From Basilea psittacipulmonis DSM 24701 (GTDB lineage Bacteria > Pseudomonadota > Gammaproteobacteria > Burkholderiales > Burkholderiaceae_B): DNA of 64,000 nt. The notes beneath the pieces are model-generated. The model had not been told where the DNA came from. It saw nothing but the letters and a program-made list of their open reading frames with translations, and did not search any database. Of this stretch, positions 1-8,094 are shown in pieces. Position 1 is the first letter of the stretch, and the number at the start of each line of letters is the position of its first letter. Where the stretch lies: the NCBI RefSeq assembly GCF_000743945.1, contig NZ_CP009238.1:682001-746000 (forward strand), read 5' to 3'. The translations under genes and the position numbers were made by a program.

Positions 1-59
1 TTTACATCGTAATCTAATCGAACCCGATTAATAAATCTGCTTATGATGTTTATGAATGA

Positions 60-866
60 TCATTCTTTTGCAGTTGGGTAAATTTTTTCAAAATCTTCTA
101 ATAGTTTTTGCATTCTTAACGTACTGAATTGTTTTCGGTGAGCATTGTCTTTCTTACTATGACAAGCGATACATAAACATTGTAGATTACTCGCTTGATT
201 ATTTAATTTGTCTCCATCAATGTGGTCAACATGCCAAAAATATCGATCCCTTGGATTATTAGGTTTTAATCCACATTTGGCGCATGTATAATCTACGCTC
301 TCCCTGAACGCTTGACTAACTTTATCCCATCTAAATACATAACCAAAGACATCAACTTTTAATTCAGTGTCAATGCTATATTTTTTTAGTAATTCCACAA
401 AATCTTGAGTTGTTTTAACTTCTTTGAAGTTACTGTTTTCAGAAAAAGTGCGACAATAGTGGCATAGTTCTAATGTAACATTTTTGAATACTTGATGTGT
501 TGTTTTATCGATGAGATCACAAATATTACTCGTTGAAAATACATATCGTTGATGAAAATTTCCTTTATCGATAAAAGATTGAATCGTCTTGCATTTGTAA
601 ATATGAAATTTAGGAAACTGAAATTTTCCTTCATAGTTGATAAAAGCTTCTTTGATATACATAAAGCCGGGATATTCTTTGTCTAAATAACGCAGAAAAA
701 TACCTTCTTCATCTGGACGAATTTGACTTTCAAAAGAGATACGTCCTTTTTTATAAACTTTTTCAAAATCAACAGTGATTTGATTGTAATCAGATAATTG
801 TGGAAAGTTTTGTTTATTCAGCCATTGTTCTAGTTTGCTAAATTGATAAAGTTCAATATTTTTCAT
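60..866 (-). CDS. zorE: HNH endonuclease, ZorE-like effector of a Zorya type II system
   Basis: Probable DNA-cutting effector of an anti-phage Zorya system. The protein is 268 aa from the ATG at 866; an in-frame TTG at 899 is possible, but the ATG gives the usual short overlap (14 bp) with the upstream zorB-like gene. About 190 N-terminal residues have no domain I can name. Residues ~190-240 form an HNH module: a CAKC pair, then WHVDHIDGD with the metal-binding His-Asp-His, an Asn-rich helix, and a second Cys pair (CIAC) followed by HSKK. It is the last gene of a leftward operon after the ZorA-like and ZorB-like genes. Known: Zorya type II is ZorA, ZorB and the HNH protein ZorE. Inference: the name rests on gene order plus the HNH motif, since HNH proteins occur in many contexts. 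Confidence 0.78.
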   Translation of the reverse strand: MKNIELYQFSKLEQWLNKQNFPQLSDYNQITVDFEKVYKKGRISFESQIRPDEEGIFLRYLDKEYPGFMYIKEAFINYEGKFQFPKFHIYKCKTIQSFIDKGNFHQRYVFSTSNICDLIDKTTHQVFKNVTLELCHYCRTFSENSNFKEVKTTQDFVELLKKYSIDTELKVDVFGYVFRWDKVSQAFRESVDYTCAKCGLKPNNPRDRYFWHVDHIDGDKLNNQASNLQCLCIACHSKKDNAHRKQFSTLRMQKLLEDFEKIYPTAKE

Positions 867-1719
867 TTTCTGATTCCATTTTACGGAGTACTTTCTCAAT
901 TACATTGGCACTGTTGGTAATAATGCGAAACTCTACGCGTCGAGATAGTTCTGGACTAATTGGTTTGCCAGTGAGGTACGTAAGCTTTTTGTTACTATCT
1001 AGTGTTCTGCCATAAGATAGACCATTTGCAGTAAGTAAAAAAGCAAGTTGCTGCTGTTGTTCTGGCGATAAACTTTGATAATATTCTGATTCATGGAAAT
1101 ATTTGAGTACGGCTGTAGAACGTAGTTGAGACAAAATCACGTTTCCAATATATGGGTCATTATCGTAACGCAATGCGGGTACGGTATCGGTATGTCCTTC
1201 TATACGAATTTCGCTAATCGTTCCTCGATATTGGGGGTATAGAATAATATTAAAATAGCGGGGCAGAAAATCATCTAATATTGTTTTGAAATGCGGTTTA
1301 ATGGTGGTTTTTCCTAGATCGAAAAGTACCTCAGGATTGGTAAACTTAATCGAAAGATCTTCGCCTAGTTCGATATGCCATTTTTCTATATCATCTGAGA
1401 ACTCATTCTTTAAGGCTTGATAAATCGATAGTTTGCTATTTGTGAAGTTCTCAAAAATTAATTTTTGTTGCTCTTGACTTCTTTTTAGTGCTTCTTCACT
1501 TTTTTTCAATTGTTCTACAATACGTTTTTGTTCTGCTTCGCTTTTTCTTAAAGTATCCAACGTCACATAGAGTTCTTCGTGGTTTTTATTGGCTTGAGAA
1601 ATATAAGAAATAGCAATAAACATAAAAATGACCATCAGACCCGTCATGATGTCTGAAAAGGAAACCCAATGATTTTCTTTCGAACTACGTCTATTTATTC
1701 TTTTCATATTGTCCGTCAT
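853..1719 (-). CDS. zorB: OmpA/MotB-like stator protein, ZorB-like
   Basis: Peptidoglycan-binding half of an ion-driven inner-membrane complex, 288 aa. A basic N-terminus is followed by one membrane helix (residues ~19-40, WVSFSDIMTGLMVIF) carrying an Asp at residue 23, where MotB/ZorB proteins have their proton- or sodium-binding Asp. Residues ~45-90 are a charged coiled coil. The OmpA-like domain (~125-285) has the IRIEGHTDT strand-helix motif and a late SRRVEFRI. Its start overlaps the end of the zorA-like gene (29 bp from ATG 1719; an ATG at 1707 with a GGA just upstream is an alternative), suggesting translational coupling. MotB and TolR/ExbD are the alternatives, but the HNH partner and long-tailed motor subunit favour ZorB. 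Confidence 0.8.
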   Translation of the reverse strand: MTDNMKRINRRSSKENHWVSFSDIMTGLMVIFMFIAISYISQANKNHEELYVTLDTLRKSEAEQKRIVEQLKKSEEALKRSQEQQKLIFENFTNSKLSIYQALKNEFSDDIEKWHIELGEDLSIKFTNPEVLFDLGKTTIKPHFKTILDDFLPRYFNIILYPQYRGTISEIRIEGHTDTVPALRYDNDPYIGNVILSQLRSTAVLKYFHESEYYQSLSPEQQQQLAFLLTANGLSYGRTLDSNKKLTYLTGKPISPELSRRVEFRIITNSANVIEKVLRKMESENEKY

Positions 1720-3211
1720 AATTGATGATAATACGTTGAATTAGCATGTCTAGACTCATCAAAACGTTATTGAGCTGATCTTGGTAAGTTTGGTTGAGTG
1801 TATCCAAATCTTTTGCTAATGATTCACTCGCATTATGTAAGAGGTTGACACCTTCATTCATTTGTTCTTTGGTGTTTTTCCAGAAAATTTCATTGATGTC
1901 TTTTATTTTGTCGATTTCTTCTAAGCGGCTCAAAAGACGTTCCACACTATCAGAGAAGTACATTTGATTTTCAACCCATTTGTTTAATTTGTTTGTTGTT
2001 TCATCAAAAGCATTCGTGTTTTTCTTAATGAGATCGGCGGTATTGCTTAAGTCTGTGCTTATTTTTTCAAACTTATTATCATCAATGATGACTCTTTGTA
2101 ATTCACTGATTAATTTTTGTAAATAACCTGCATCAGAAACAAGTTTTTCTGTATGATGGGTGATTTCTTTTAATGTATTATGATTGCTGTCAAGTCCTGT
2201 TGCGGCTTGATTAAACTGTTCCGTTAATGAGGCGATCATTGCTTTGTTTTCTTGTTGCCATTGATTCAGTTGCATAACACTGTGGTTAAGCTGTTCAAAG
2301 TTTTCTTGAACGAGACGACTAATCAATGTATTCATCTGCTGGTTAAATTCTTCAGTGACTTTTTCCATGACACTGACCAATGCTTCCGTGTTATTTTGGC
2401 TTAGTAGTTCTGAGAATTCTTCAAACTTCTGCTTAATTTCAATCATGAACAAAGATAGTATCTCTTGTTTCTCTCTGGCAATGTCTTGAATTAACTTATT
2501 CTGTTCTTTGTAATGTTCAGCCATTTGATGAATGATTTGCACTGCTTCAGTGAAACGAGACTCAAACTGTGTTGATTTTTCCATGGTTTCTTGATGTTGA
2601 GAAACCATCATTTCTTGGGTGTTGGTGATTATCTGATTTTCTTCCGTCTGTAATTTTTCTAGTCGATTTTGTGAGGCTACGATTTGATTAAATAGCTGAA
2701 TACTTTCATGATAATAGTCCTTGACATCATCGATGTGAGTATCTCTTTCATTGATTGTCGATAAAATTTTATGTTGAACCTCATTGAGTTCTTTTAATTC
2801 TTCGATAATTTTTTGATCGTAATTGTCATCATGTATGACAGCGTTTCTTTTTTCAACACGAAATAGAACAAATTCCGATATTTTAGAAAAAATTAACGAT
2901 AGTACAATACCTACGATTGAGGTGGAAAAAGCGTGTTTTAGGCCTTCTAATAGGGTGGGAATACTCGAGTTAATATCATAAACGTTAAAATCGATGAGAC
3001 CAAAATATATCCCAACAAATGTACCCAAAACGCCAATGGTGGTAAATACCGATGGTATGGCTTCATAAATATAAGGATTGTGTTGATCTAAATTTTTATA
3101 AATAGCAAGTTTTGCAATTAAAAAAACACTGACAACAAACCAAAGAGCCAATAAAAAATAAACAGAGTTGATAATAAACTCTCTATTTTCAATAAAAAAA
3201 TTATTACCCAT
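1691..3211 (-). CDS. zorA: MotA/TolQ/ExbB-family motor protein with long cytoplasmic tail, ZorA-like
   Basis: Channel-forming subunit expected to assemble around the ZorB-like dimer, 506 aa. Hydrophobic segments lie at ~13-35, ~50-70 (TTIGVLGTFVGIYFGL) and ~90-115 (STSIVGIVLSLIF); the last two are the conserved MotA/ExbB channel helices. Residues ~130-500 are an almost continuous, Gln/Glu/Asn-rich coiled coil, the hallmark of ZorA rather than of flagellar MotA or ExbB; published Zorya structures show such tails as a long intracellular rod. No strong Shine-Dalgarno is visible before ATG 3211. The gene starts 14 bp after the Excalibur gene and overlaps the zorB-like gene, so it sits mid-operon. 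No flagellar or ton genes are nearby. Confidence 0.8.
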   Translation of the reverse strand: MGNNFFIENREFIINSVYFLLALWFVVSVFLIAKLAIYKNLDQHNPYIYEAIPSVFTTIGVLGTFVGIYFGLIDFNVYDINSSIPTLLEGLKHAFSTSIVGIVLSLIFSKISEFVLFRVEKRNAVIHDDNYDQKIIEELKELNEVQHKILSTINERDTHIDDVKDYYHESIQLFNQIVASQNRLEKLQTEENQIITNTQEMMVSQHQETMEKSTQFESRFTEAVQIIHQMAEHYKEQNKLIQDIAREKQEILSLFMIEIKQKFEEFSELLSQNNTEALVSVMEKVTEEFNQQMNTLISRLVQENFEQLNHSVMQLNQWQQENKAMIASLTEQFNQAATGLDSNHNTLKEITHHTEKLVSDAGYLQKLISELQRVIIDDNKFEKISTDLSNTADLIKKNTNAFDETTNKLNKWVENQMYFSDSVERLLSRLEEIDKIKDINEIFWKNTKEQMNEGVNLLHNASESLAKDLDTLNQTYQDQLNNVLMSLDMLIQRIIINYDGQYEKNK

Positions 3212-3225
3212 AATTTTAGAAAATA

Positions 3226-3468
3226 TTAATGTGTAGATTTTTGTGTACGAGTGTTAGATTGACACACACGTTTTCCATGTTGACTACCGCCAGGCAAGCA
3301 TTCGCATGCTTCGCCATCACGGTCACGATCCAGATAATACGCATTATATTTACGCATAAAGGCTTGAGCTTCTGCTTGGGTGTTGAAATCTGAGCAATAA
3401 GCATTTCTGGCTTGTGCAGAAGGGGATAGCATGCATAATAATGCGAAAAAGAGGATTGTTTTTTTCAT
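3226..3468 (-). CDS. small secreted Excalibur-domain protein
   Basis: 80-aa exported protein. Residues 1-20 are a Sec signal peptide ending in SAQA. The mature part holds an Excalibur (extracellular Ca-binding region) motif: a Cys near residue 25, Asp at 47, 49 and 51 in the DRDRDGEACECLPGG loop, and further Cys residues. Excalibur domains are known mostly as appendages of extracellular nucleases and cell-wall proteins, where the Asp-x-Asp-x-Asp-Gly loop resembles an EF-hand. Here it stands alone as the first gene of the ZorA/ZorB/HNH operon, only 14 bp upstream of zorA. Its product should be periplasmic, the compartment of the ZorB peptidoglycan-binding domain. No role in Zorya is established; it could be a passenger. 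Confidence 0.85.
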   Translation of the reverse strand: MKKTILFFALLCMLSPSAQARNAYCSDFNTQAEAQAFMRKYNAYYLDRDRDGEACECLPGGSQHGKRVCQSNTRTQKSTH

Positions 3469-3554
3469 ATTGAATATCCAAAAATAAGTATTAATGTCAT
3501 ATGCTTGTGAGAGTATAACTTTTTTTAAATTTATTGACTTTAAAATTTTAAAAA

Positions 3555-3668
3555 TTAATGTTCGAGGCGTGGATCTGAACTAAGTTCTTGACATTTTTTA
3601 ATGTCCTGATCATTACAGCCACTTAGCAATGATAATAGGCCTAGTATAAGTGATAGTCTAAATAACAT
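3555..3668 (-). pseudogene. orphan lipoprotein leader, truncated copy of the Sel1-repeat gene
   Basis: A 37-codon frame from ATG 3668 encodes MLFRLSLILGLLSLLSGC and the next dozen residues, matching the N-terminus of the large Sel1-repeat lipoprotein that starts at 6424. The DNA match runs from about 3571 to 3700 against 6327 to 6456 (constant offset 2756), so it includes the ribosome-binding region upstream of the start. Downstream similarity stops abruptly and the frame closes after SSDPRLEH. I read it as what remains of a Sel1 gene after recombination or deletion. It could still make a tiny lipoprotein, because signal peptide, lipobox (LSGC) and stop codon are intact. Confidence 0.8.
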
Positions 3669-3962
3669 AATGTGCTTTCCTTTTTATTTTGATGAGTGAC
3701 CTCGTTCATTCACTTTATTTGGAAAAATCAGTGTTCTGATTTGATATGGGTAGTTATATCATTCATATAACTTTTATTTTTTACGTCAGATTTATAGGAT
3801 AACTTTTTAGCAACCTCTCCCGTAATACTGTGATTATATTCAGCAATATCAGTTAGTTGAATTAATAAAAGAGTAACAATAAAAATAATACCCGTTTATT
3901 ACAATTTATGCAAGAGTAAAAATAAAAGATCATATCTAAATATGCGTAATTTAAGGTGTGAT

Positions 3963-4355
3963 ATGGCTCAGTTAGTCGCCGTGGATATAGATAAATCAAT
4001 CGGGCAACGAATTCAGCAACGAAGACGAGAGTTAGGTTATTCAGCAGATCGCTTATCTGAGATGATTGGGATTTCTCAGCAACAGTTATCACGCTATGAA
4101 CGGGGGGCTAATAAAATTAATGTATCTCATTTGGTGAGTATTGCCACTTGTTTAAAAACGCCGATTAGTTGGTTTTTCTTGGACTGTGAACCGCAGTTTG
4201 AATCTTATTCCCCTCAGCCTTTGGAGACGTTGGCGTTGCCTATTCGTGGTGATGATTTGAAAATGAGGTTAGATCAGCATTGGCAGGCATTGTCTGATGA
4301 ACAAAGGAAAAAGTTAATTTCGTTTTTGGATTCGGTGTTGTCGATGAAAAACTAA
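3963..4355 (+). CDS. XRE-family helix-turn-helix regulator
   Basis: 130-aa DNA-binding protein with a Cro/C1-type helix-turn-helix at residues ~9-65 (IGQRIQQRRRELGYSADRLSEM followed by GISQQQLSRYERG). The C-terminal half has no recognised domain but looks like the dimerisation tail of stand-alone XRE regulators. An upstream ATG at 3942 is in frame, but 3963 is preferred because AAGGTG lies just before it. It is transcribed away from the Zorya-like operon. It may be the local regulator of the defence or Sel1 genes, but nothing in the sequence proves a target. Confidence 0.85.
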   Translation: MAQLVAVDIDKSIGQRIQQRRRELGYSADRLSEMIGISQQQLSRYERGANKINVSHLVSIATCLKTPISWFFLDCEPQFESYSPQPLETLALPIRGDDLKMRLDQHWQALSDEQRKKLISFLDSVLSMKN

Positions 4356-4469
4356 TGAAATCAAGCTTATTCAGTGAATATAAAAATATATTGTCATCAT
4401 TTATTTAAAAGTATTGTCCTTTACAACTTAAAGTTTTGTATTGTTATTCCCATACTTTTGTGTATGAAT

Positions 4470-4502
4470 AAAAAATAATCCGCCAACTTTAGTTGACGGA
4501 TT
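4470..4502 (-). terminator. intrinsic terminator of the large Sel1 gene
   Basis: Hairpin with arms 4477-4482/4497-4502 (AATCCG/CGGATT) and 4484-4487/4492-4495 (CAAC/GTTG), separated by one C/A mismatch. On the minus strand it is followed by a T-rich run (complement of the A tract at 4471-4475). It lies about 100 bp past the Sel1 stop codon and could also end XRE transcripts arriving from the left. Confidence 0.6.
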
Positions 4503-4606
4503 CTTGTAGGGTTAAAAAAACGGAATTTTAAGTAGTAAATCATGCAAGTCTGAATGTCAAAACTAAGAAGAAGGGTAGTTTTCTCATCAGAACACCTTTC
4601 TTTGAT

Positions 4607-6424
4607 TTACGGATGGATACCCAGATCGCGTAAAGCTTGTTTGGCTGGCTCGAATCCTTGTGCAGCTGCAAGTCGATAATATTTAACGGCTTCTTGCTTA
4701 TTTTGCTGAACGCCTAGACCGTTTTCATACATAAAACCTAAACTACCTTGTGCGAAAGCATCTCCTTGATCAGACGCGAGGCGATAATACTTAACAGCTT
4801 GTTGATAGTCTTGTGGAACGCCTTGACCCTTTTCGTACATAAAACCTAAACTGCTTTGTGCCAAAGCATTGCCTTTATCCGCAGCAAGACGTAAATATTT
4901 CACAGCTTGTTGGTCATCTTGTGGAACACCTTGACCTTGTAGGTACTTCAAGCCTAAAGCAAATTGAGCCTGATCTTCTCCCTGGTCAGCAGCGAGGCGT
5001 AAATATTTAATGGCTTGTTGTTCATCTTGCTGAACGCCGAGACCATTCTCATACATAAAAGCTAAATAGCTTTGTGCGAAAATATCTCCTTGATCAGCGG
5101 CGAGGTGGAAATACTTAATGGCCTGTTGTGTATCTTGTGGAACACCTTTACCTTCTACGTACATCAAACCTAAATTAAATTGTGCGAAAGCATTACCTTG
5201 ATCCGCAGCAAGACGGAAAGAATTAACAGCTTGTCGGTCATCTTGTGGAACACCTTTACCTTGTAAGTACATCAAACCTAAATTGAGTTGAGCTTGAGCA
5301 TCTCCTTGAATAGCGGCAAGGCGGAAATATTTAATGGCTTGTTGTGTATCTTGCTGAACGCCGAGACCTTCGTCGTACATGATAGCTATCTTGCTTTGTG
5401 CCTCAGCATTGCCTTGATCTGCAGCAAGAAGGTAATATTTAGCAGCTTGCTGATCATCTTGTGGAACACCTTTACCTTGTGCGTACATCAAACCTAAATT
5501 GAGTTGAGCCTGTGCATCCCCTTGATCCGCAGCAAGGCGGTAATATTTAACGGCCTCTTGGTCATTTTGTTGAACTCCTCGACCTTGTTCGTACATCACA
5601 CCTAAATTAAATTGTGCGTAAGCATCGCCTTGATCAGCGGCGAGACGATAATATTTAACGGCTTCTTGGTCGTTTTGTTGAACCCCTCGACCTTGTGCGT
5701 ACATAAAGCCTAAACTGCCTTGTGCATAGGCATCGCCTTGATCAGCGGCGAGATGGTAATATTTAACGGCTTCTTGGTCATTTTGCTGAACGCCAAGACC
5801 GTGTTCATACATAAATCCTAAATTAAATTGAGCTTGATTAACTCCTTGATCAGCCGCGAGGCGATAATATTTAATGGCCTCCTGATCATTCTGCGGAACA
5901 CCTTGACCTTGTGCGTACATCACACCTAAATTAAATTGTGCAAAAGCATTACCTTGATCCGCAGCAAGGCGTAAATATTTCACGGCTTGTTGGTCATCTT
6001 GTGGAACGCCTCGACCTTGTGCGTACAAAACGCTTAAATTAAGCTGGGCCTGATCATTTCCTTGATCCGCAGCAAGGCGTAAATATTTCACGGCTTGTTG
6101 GTCATCTTGTGGAACGCCTCGACCTTGTGCGTACAAAACGCTTAAATTAAGCTGGGCCTGATCATTTCCTTGATCGGCGGCGAGACGGTAATATTTCACG
6201 GCTTCTTGCTCATTCTGTGGAACGCCTTCGCCGAGTTCATACATCTTTGCTAATAGGTATTGAGCATTACTGTCTCCCTTGTTAGCTGCTTTTTCACAAT
6301 AAGCAACAGAGGACGCTCTTTGATTAGGATCTTGACTAAGCTCTTGACATTTTTTAATGTCTTGATCATTGCAACCACTTAGCAATGATAATAGGCCTAG
6401 TATAAGTGATAGTCTAAATAACAT
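4607..6424 (-). CDS. large Sel1-repeat lipoprotein (15 repeats)
   Basis: 605-aa lipoprotein. Residues 1-18 form a lipoprotein signal peptide with lipobox LSGC. After a ~30-residue linker come 15 consecutive 36-residue Sel1-like repeats, then a 16-residue partial repeat. Each follows the pattern G-x-x-x-AQ-x-x-LG-x-MY-x-x-G-x-GV-x-Q-x-x-x-QA-x-KYYRLAADQ, two antiparallel helices per unit. SLR proteins are known as protein-protein interaction scaffolds and stress adaptors; no enzymatic domain is present. ATG 6424 has AGGAAA upstream. Repeats 2 and 3 are identical in DNA, so the array has expanded recently. Two smaller relatives follow on the same strand, and a truncated leader copy lies at 3555-3668. 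Confidence 0.92.
   Translation of the reverse strand: MLFRLSLILGLLSLLSGCNDQDIKKCQELSQDPNQRASSVAYCEKAANKGDSNAQYLLAKMYELGEGVPQNEQEAVKYYRLAADQGNDQAQLNLSVLYAQGRGVPQDDQQAVKYLRLAADQGNDQAQLNLSVLYAQGRGVPQDDQQAVKYLRLAADQGNAFAQFNLGVMYAQGQGVPQNDQEAIKYYRLAADQGVNQAQFNLGFMYEHGLGVQQNDQEAVKYYHLAADQGDAYAQGSLGFMYAQGRGVQQNDQEAVKYYRLAADQGDAYAQFNLGVMYEQGRGVQQNDQEAVKYYRLAADQGDAQAQLNLGLMYAQGKGVPQDDQQAAKYYLLAADQGNAEAQSKIAIMYDEGLGVQQDTQQAIKYFRLAAIQGDAQAQLNLGLMYLQGKGVPQDDRQAVNSFRLAADQGNAFAQFNLGLMYVEGKGVPQDTQQAIKYFHLAADQGDIFAQSYLAFMYENGLGVQQDEQQAIKYLRLAADQGEDQAQFALGLKYLQGQGVPQDDQQAVKYLRLAADKGNALAQSSLGFMYEKGQGVPQDYQQAVKYYRLASDQGDAFAQGSLGFMYENGLGVQQNKQEAVKYYRLAAAQGFEPAKQALRDLGIHP
5952..6167 (-). repeat. exact 108-bp tandem duplication inside the Sel1 gene
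   Basis: Bases 5952-6059 and 6060-6167 are identical over all 108 positions, encoding two identical 36-residue Sel1 units (GNDQAQLNLSVLYAQGRGV...). Other repeats in the gene differ at many synonymous and non-synonymous sites, so this pair is the youngest duplication. Confidence 0.95.
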
Positions 6425-6489
6425 AATGTGCTTTCCTCTTTATTTTGATGCGTTGACCGTTTTTTCAATAACTGTGTTGAACTAACTGA

Positions 6490-6909
6490 TTACTTTCTTG
6501 CACTGAGTTCACGTAAAGTAGCTTGTGCTCGTTCATGTCCTTGATCAGCAGCCAATTTAAAATATTTAAAAGCTTGTTGATAATTTTGCTTAACCCCCAA
6601 CCCTCTTTTATACATCAAACCCAAATTGAATTGAGCTGTAGTATCTCCTTGTATGGCACCAAGACGAAAATATTTTGCGGCTTGCTGATAGTCTTGTTTT
6701 ACACCTAATCCTTTTACATACAGGTAGCCTAAGTGGACTTGTGCATCAACATCGCCATTATCAGCTTTACGCTGTAATTCTTCAATATCAATTTGATACT
6801 TAGTGTATTCGGGTGGCTGATTAGAACTTGTTTTCAACGCTTCTTTTGTCTGAATAGAGCAGGCTGTTAAGGCTAGTGTTAGCGTTAAAAAAGAAAGAAT
6901 TTTTTTCAT
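6490..6909 (-). CDS. short Sel1-repeat lipoprotein
   Basis: 139-aa lipoprotein with signal peptide MKKILSFLTLTLALTAC (lipobox LTAC, Cys 17). After a ~35-residue linker it has two full 36-residue Sel1 repeats (GDVDAQVHLGYLYVKGLGV..., GDTTAQFNLGLMYKRGLGV...) and a partial third. AAAAGGCG precedes ATG 6909. The signal peptide and the first ~50 residues closely match the next gene upstream (6928-7989), showing a local duplication. The gap to that gene is 18 bp, so the two probably share a transcript. Partner unknown. Confidence 0.9.
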   Translation of the reverse strand: MKKILSFLTLTLALTACSIQTKEALKTSSNQPPEYTKYQIDIEELQRKADNGDVDAQVHLGYLYVKGLGVKQDYQQAAKYFRLGAIQGDTTAQFNLGLMYKRGLGVKQNYQQAFKYFKLAADQGHERAQATLRELSARK

Positions 6910-6927
6910 ATTATCGCCTTTTAAAGG

Positions 6928-7989
6928 TTAGTGGTTACGTTGGTTCCAGGTTTTTATTAACATTACCTGTGCTTCAGTATACCCCTGAGAGGCGGCACGA
7001 TATAAATATTCATAGGCTAAATGTTGATCTTTTTTGACACCTTTACCAGATAGATACATTAATCCTAATCTAAATTCTGCCAAAGCAACTTCTTTATCGG
7101 CAGATAATTGGTAGTAGCTAACGGCCTGTTGATAGTCTTGCTTAACGCCTTGACCTTCTTCATACATGACACCCAATATGGCTGGTGCAGTATCATGACC
7201 TTGATCAGCAGCGAGTTTGTAGTATTTAAAGGCTTGTTTATAATTTTGTTGTACACCTTCACCATTGTAATACAGCGATGCTAGGTTAAATTGTGCTTGA
7301 GCATGGCCTTGATCAGCAGCAAGTTTTAAATGTTTAAAGGCTTGTTGATAATCTTGTTTCACGCCTCGACCATAGTAGTACATAAGTGCTAAGTCAAATT
7401 GTCCACTAGCATGATTTTGATCAGCAGCGAGTTTGTAGTATTTAAAAGCTTGCTGGAGATTTTGTTTTATACCTAATCCCTCGTCATACATATTACCCAA
7501 TAAGTCTTGTGCTTTTGCATCACCTTGATCGGCAGCAAGGCGGTAATATTTGGCAGCTTGTAGATAGTCTTCTTCGTCATCATACATAATGCCTAATAAT
7601 AATTGTGCATCAATGTGTCCTTGATCAGCGGACATTTTTAGATATTTAAAAGCTTGTGGTAAGTCTGGTTTTCCGTCTGTCCCAAAATAATACATGTATC
7701 CTAAGTTATACTGCCCAATAGCGTCACCTTGATCGGCGGCTAGTTGGAGATAGTGCACTGCTTTTGAGTGGTCTTGAGGGACACCTAGACCTTTGTCATA
7801 CAAGACTGCTAAATTGACTTGAGATTTAGCATCGCCATTATCAGCTTTACGCTTTAGTTCTTCAATATCAATTTGATACTTAGTGTATTCGAGTCGCTCA
7901 CCAGAACTCGTTGTCAAAACTTCGTCTGCATCAATAGGGTAGGCTGTTAAGGCTAATGTTAGTGTTAAGAAGGAAAGAATTTTTTTCAT
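6928..7989 (-). CDS. Sel1-repeat periplasmic protein with lost lipobox cysteine
   Basis: 353-aa exported protein from ATG 7989 (a TTG nine bases upstream is also in frame but less likely). It has eight Sel1-like repeats and a partial ninth; repeat 3 is shortened to 32 residues and repeat 2 carries an atypical FGTDGKPD loop. The signal peptide MKKILSFLTLTLALTAY is the same as in the neighbouring lipoprotein, except that the lipobox Cys is Tyr (TGC to TAC). The protein is therefore unlikely to be lipidated and may be released by signal peptidase I or stay tethered. Probably first gene of a two-gene unit with 6490-6909. Confidence 0.9.
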   Translation of the reverse strand: MKKILSFLTLTLALTAYPIDADEVLTTSSGERLEYTKYQIDIEELKRKADNGDAKSQVNLAVLYDKGLGVPQDHSKAVHYLQLAADQGDAIGQYNLGYMYYFGTDGKPDLPQAFKYLKMSADQGHIDAQLLLGIMYDDEEDYLQAAKYYRLAADQGDAKAQDLLGNMYDEGLGIKQNLQQAFKYYKLAADQNHASGQFDLALMYYYGRGVKQDYQQAFKHLKLAADQGHAQAQFNLASLYYNGEGVQQNYKQAFKYYKLAADQGHDTAPAILGVMYEEGQGVKQDYQQAVSYYQLSADKEVALAEFRLGLMYLSGKGVKKDQHLAYEYLYRAASQGYTEAQVMLIKTWNQRNH

Positions 7990-8094
7990 ATAAACCAACG
8001 TATTATGATGTGAAATTGCATATTCTATAACAAAAAATGATGAAAATGATATCTATGCATAATGGTTGATGTTGTTCTTTGTGGACAAAATGTT

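Noticed and set aside
1-59. TAATCG-AACC-CGATTA hairpin and a TTCGATT motif like a tRNA T-arm, possible island attachment site
   Set aside because: Flanking bases do not form the 5-bp T-stem and no other tRNA parts are present. Too little sequence beyond the window edge.
3862-4092. Minus-strand 76-codon frame opposite the XRE gene
   Set aside because: Antisense shadow of the regulator with no family features.
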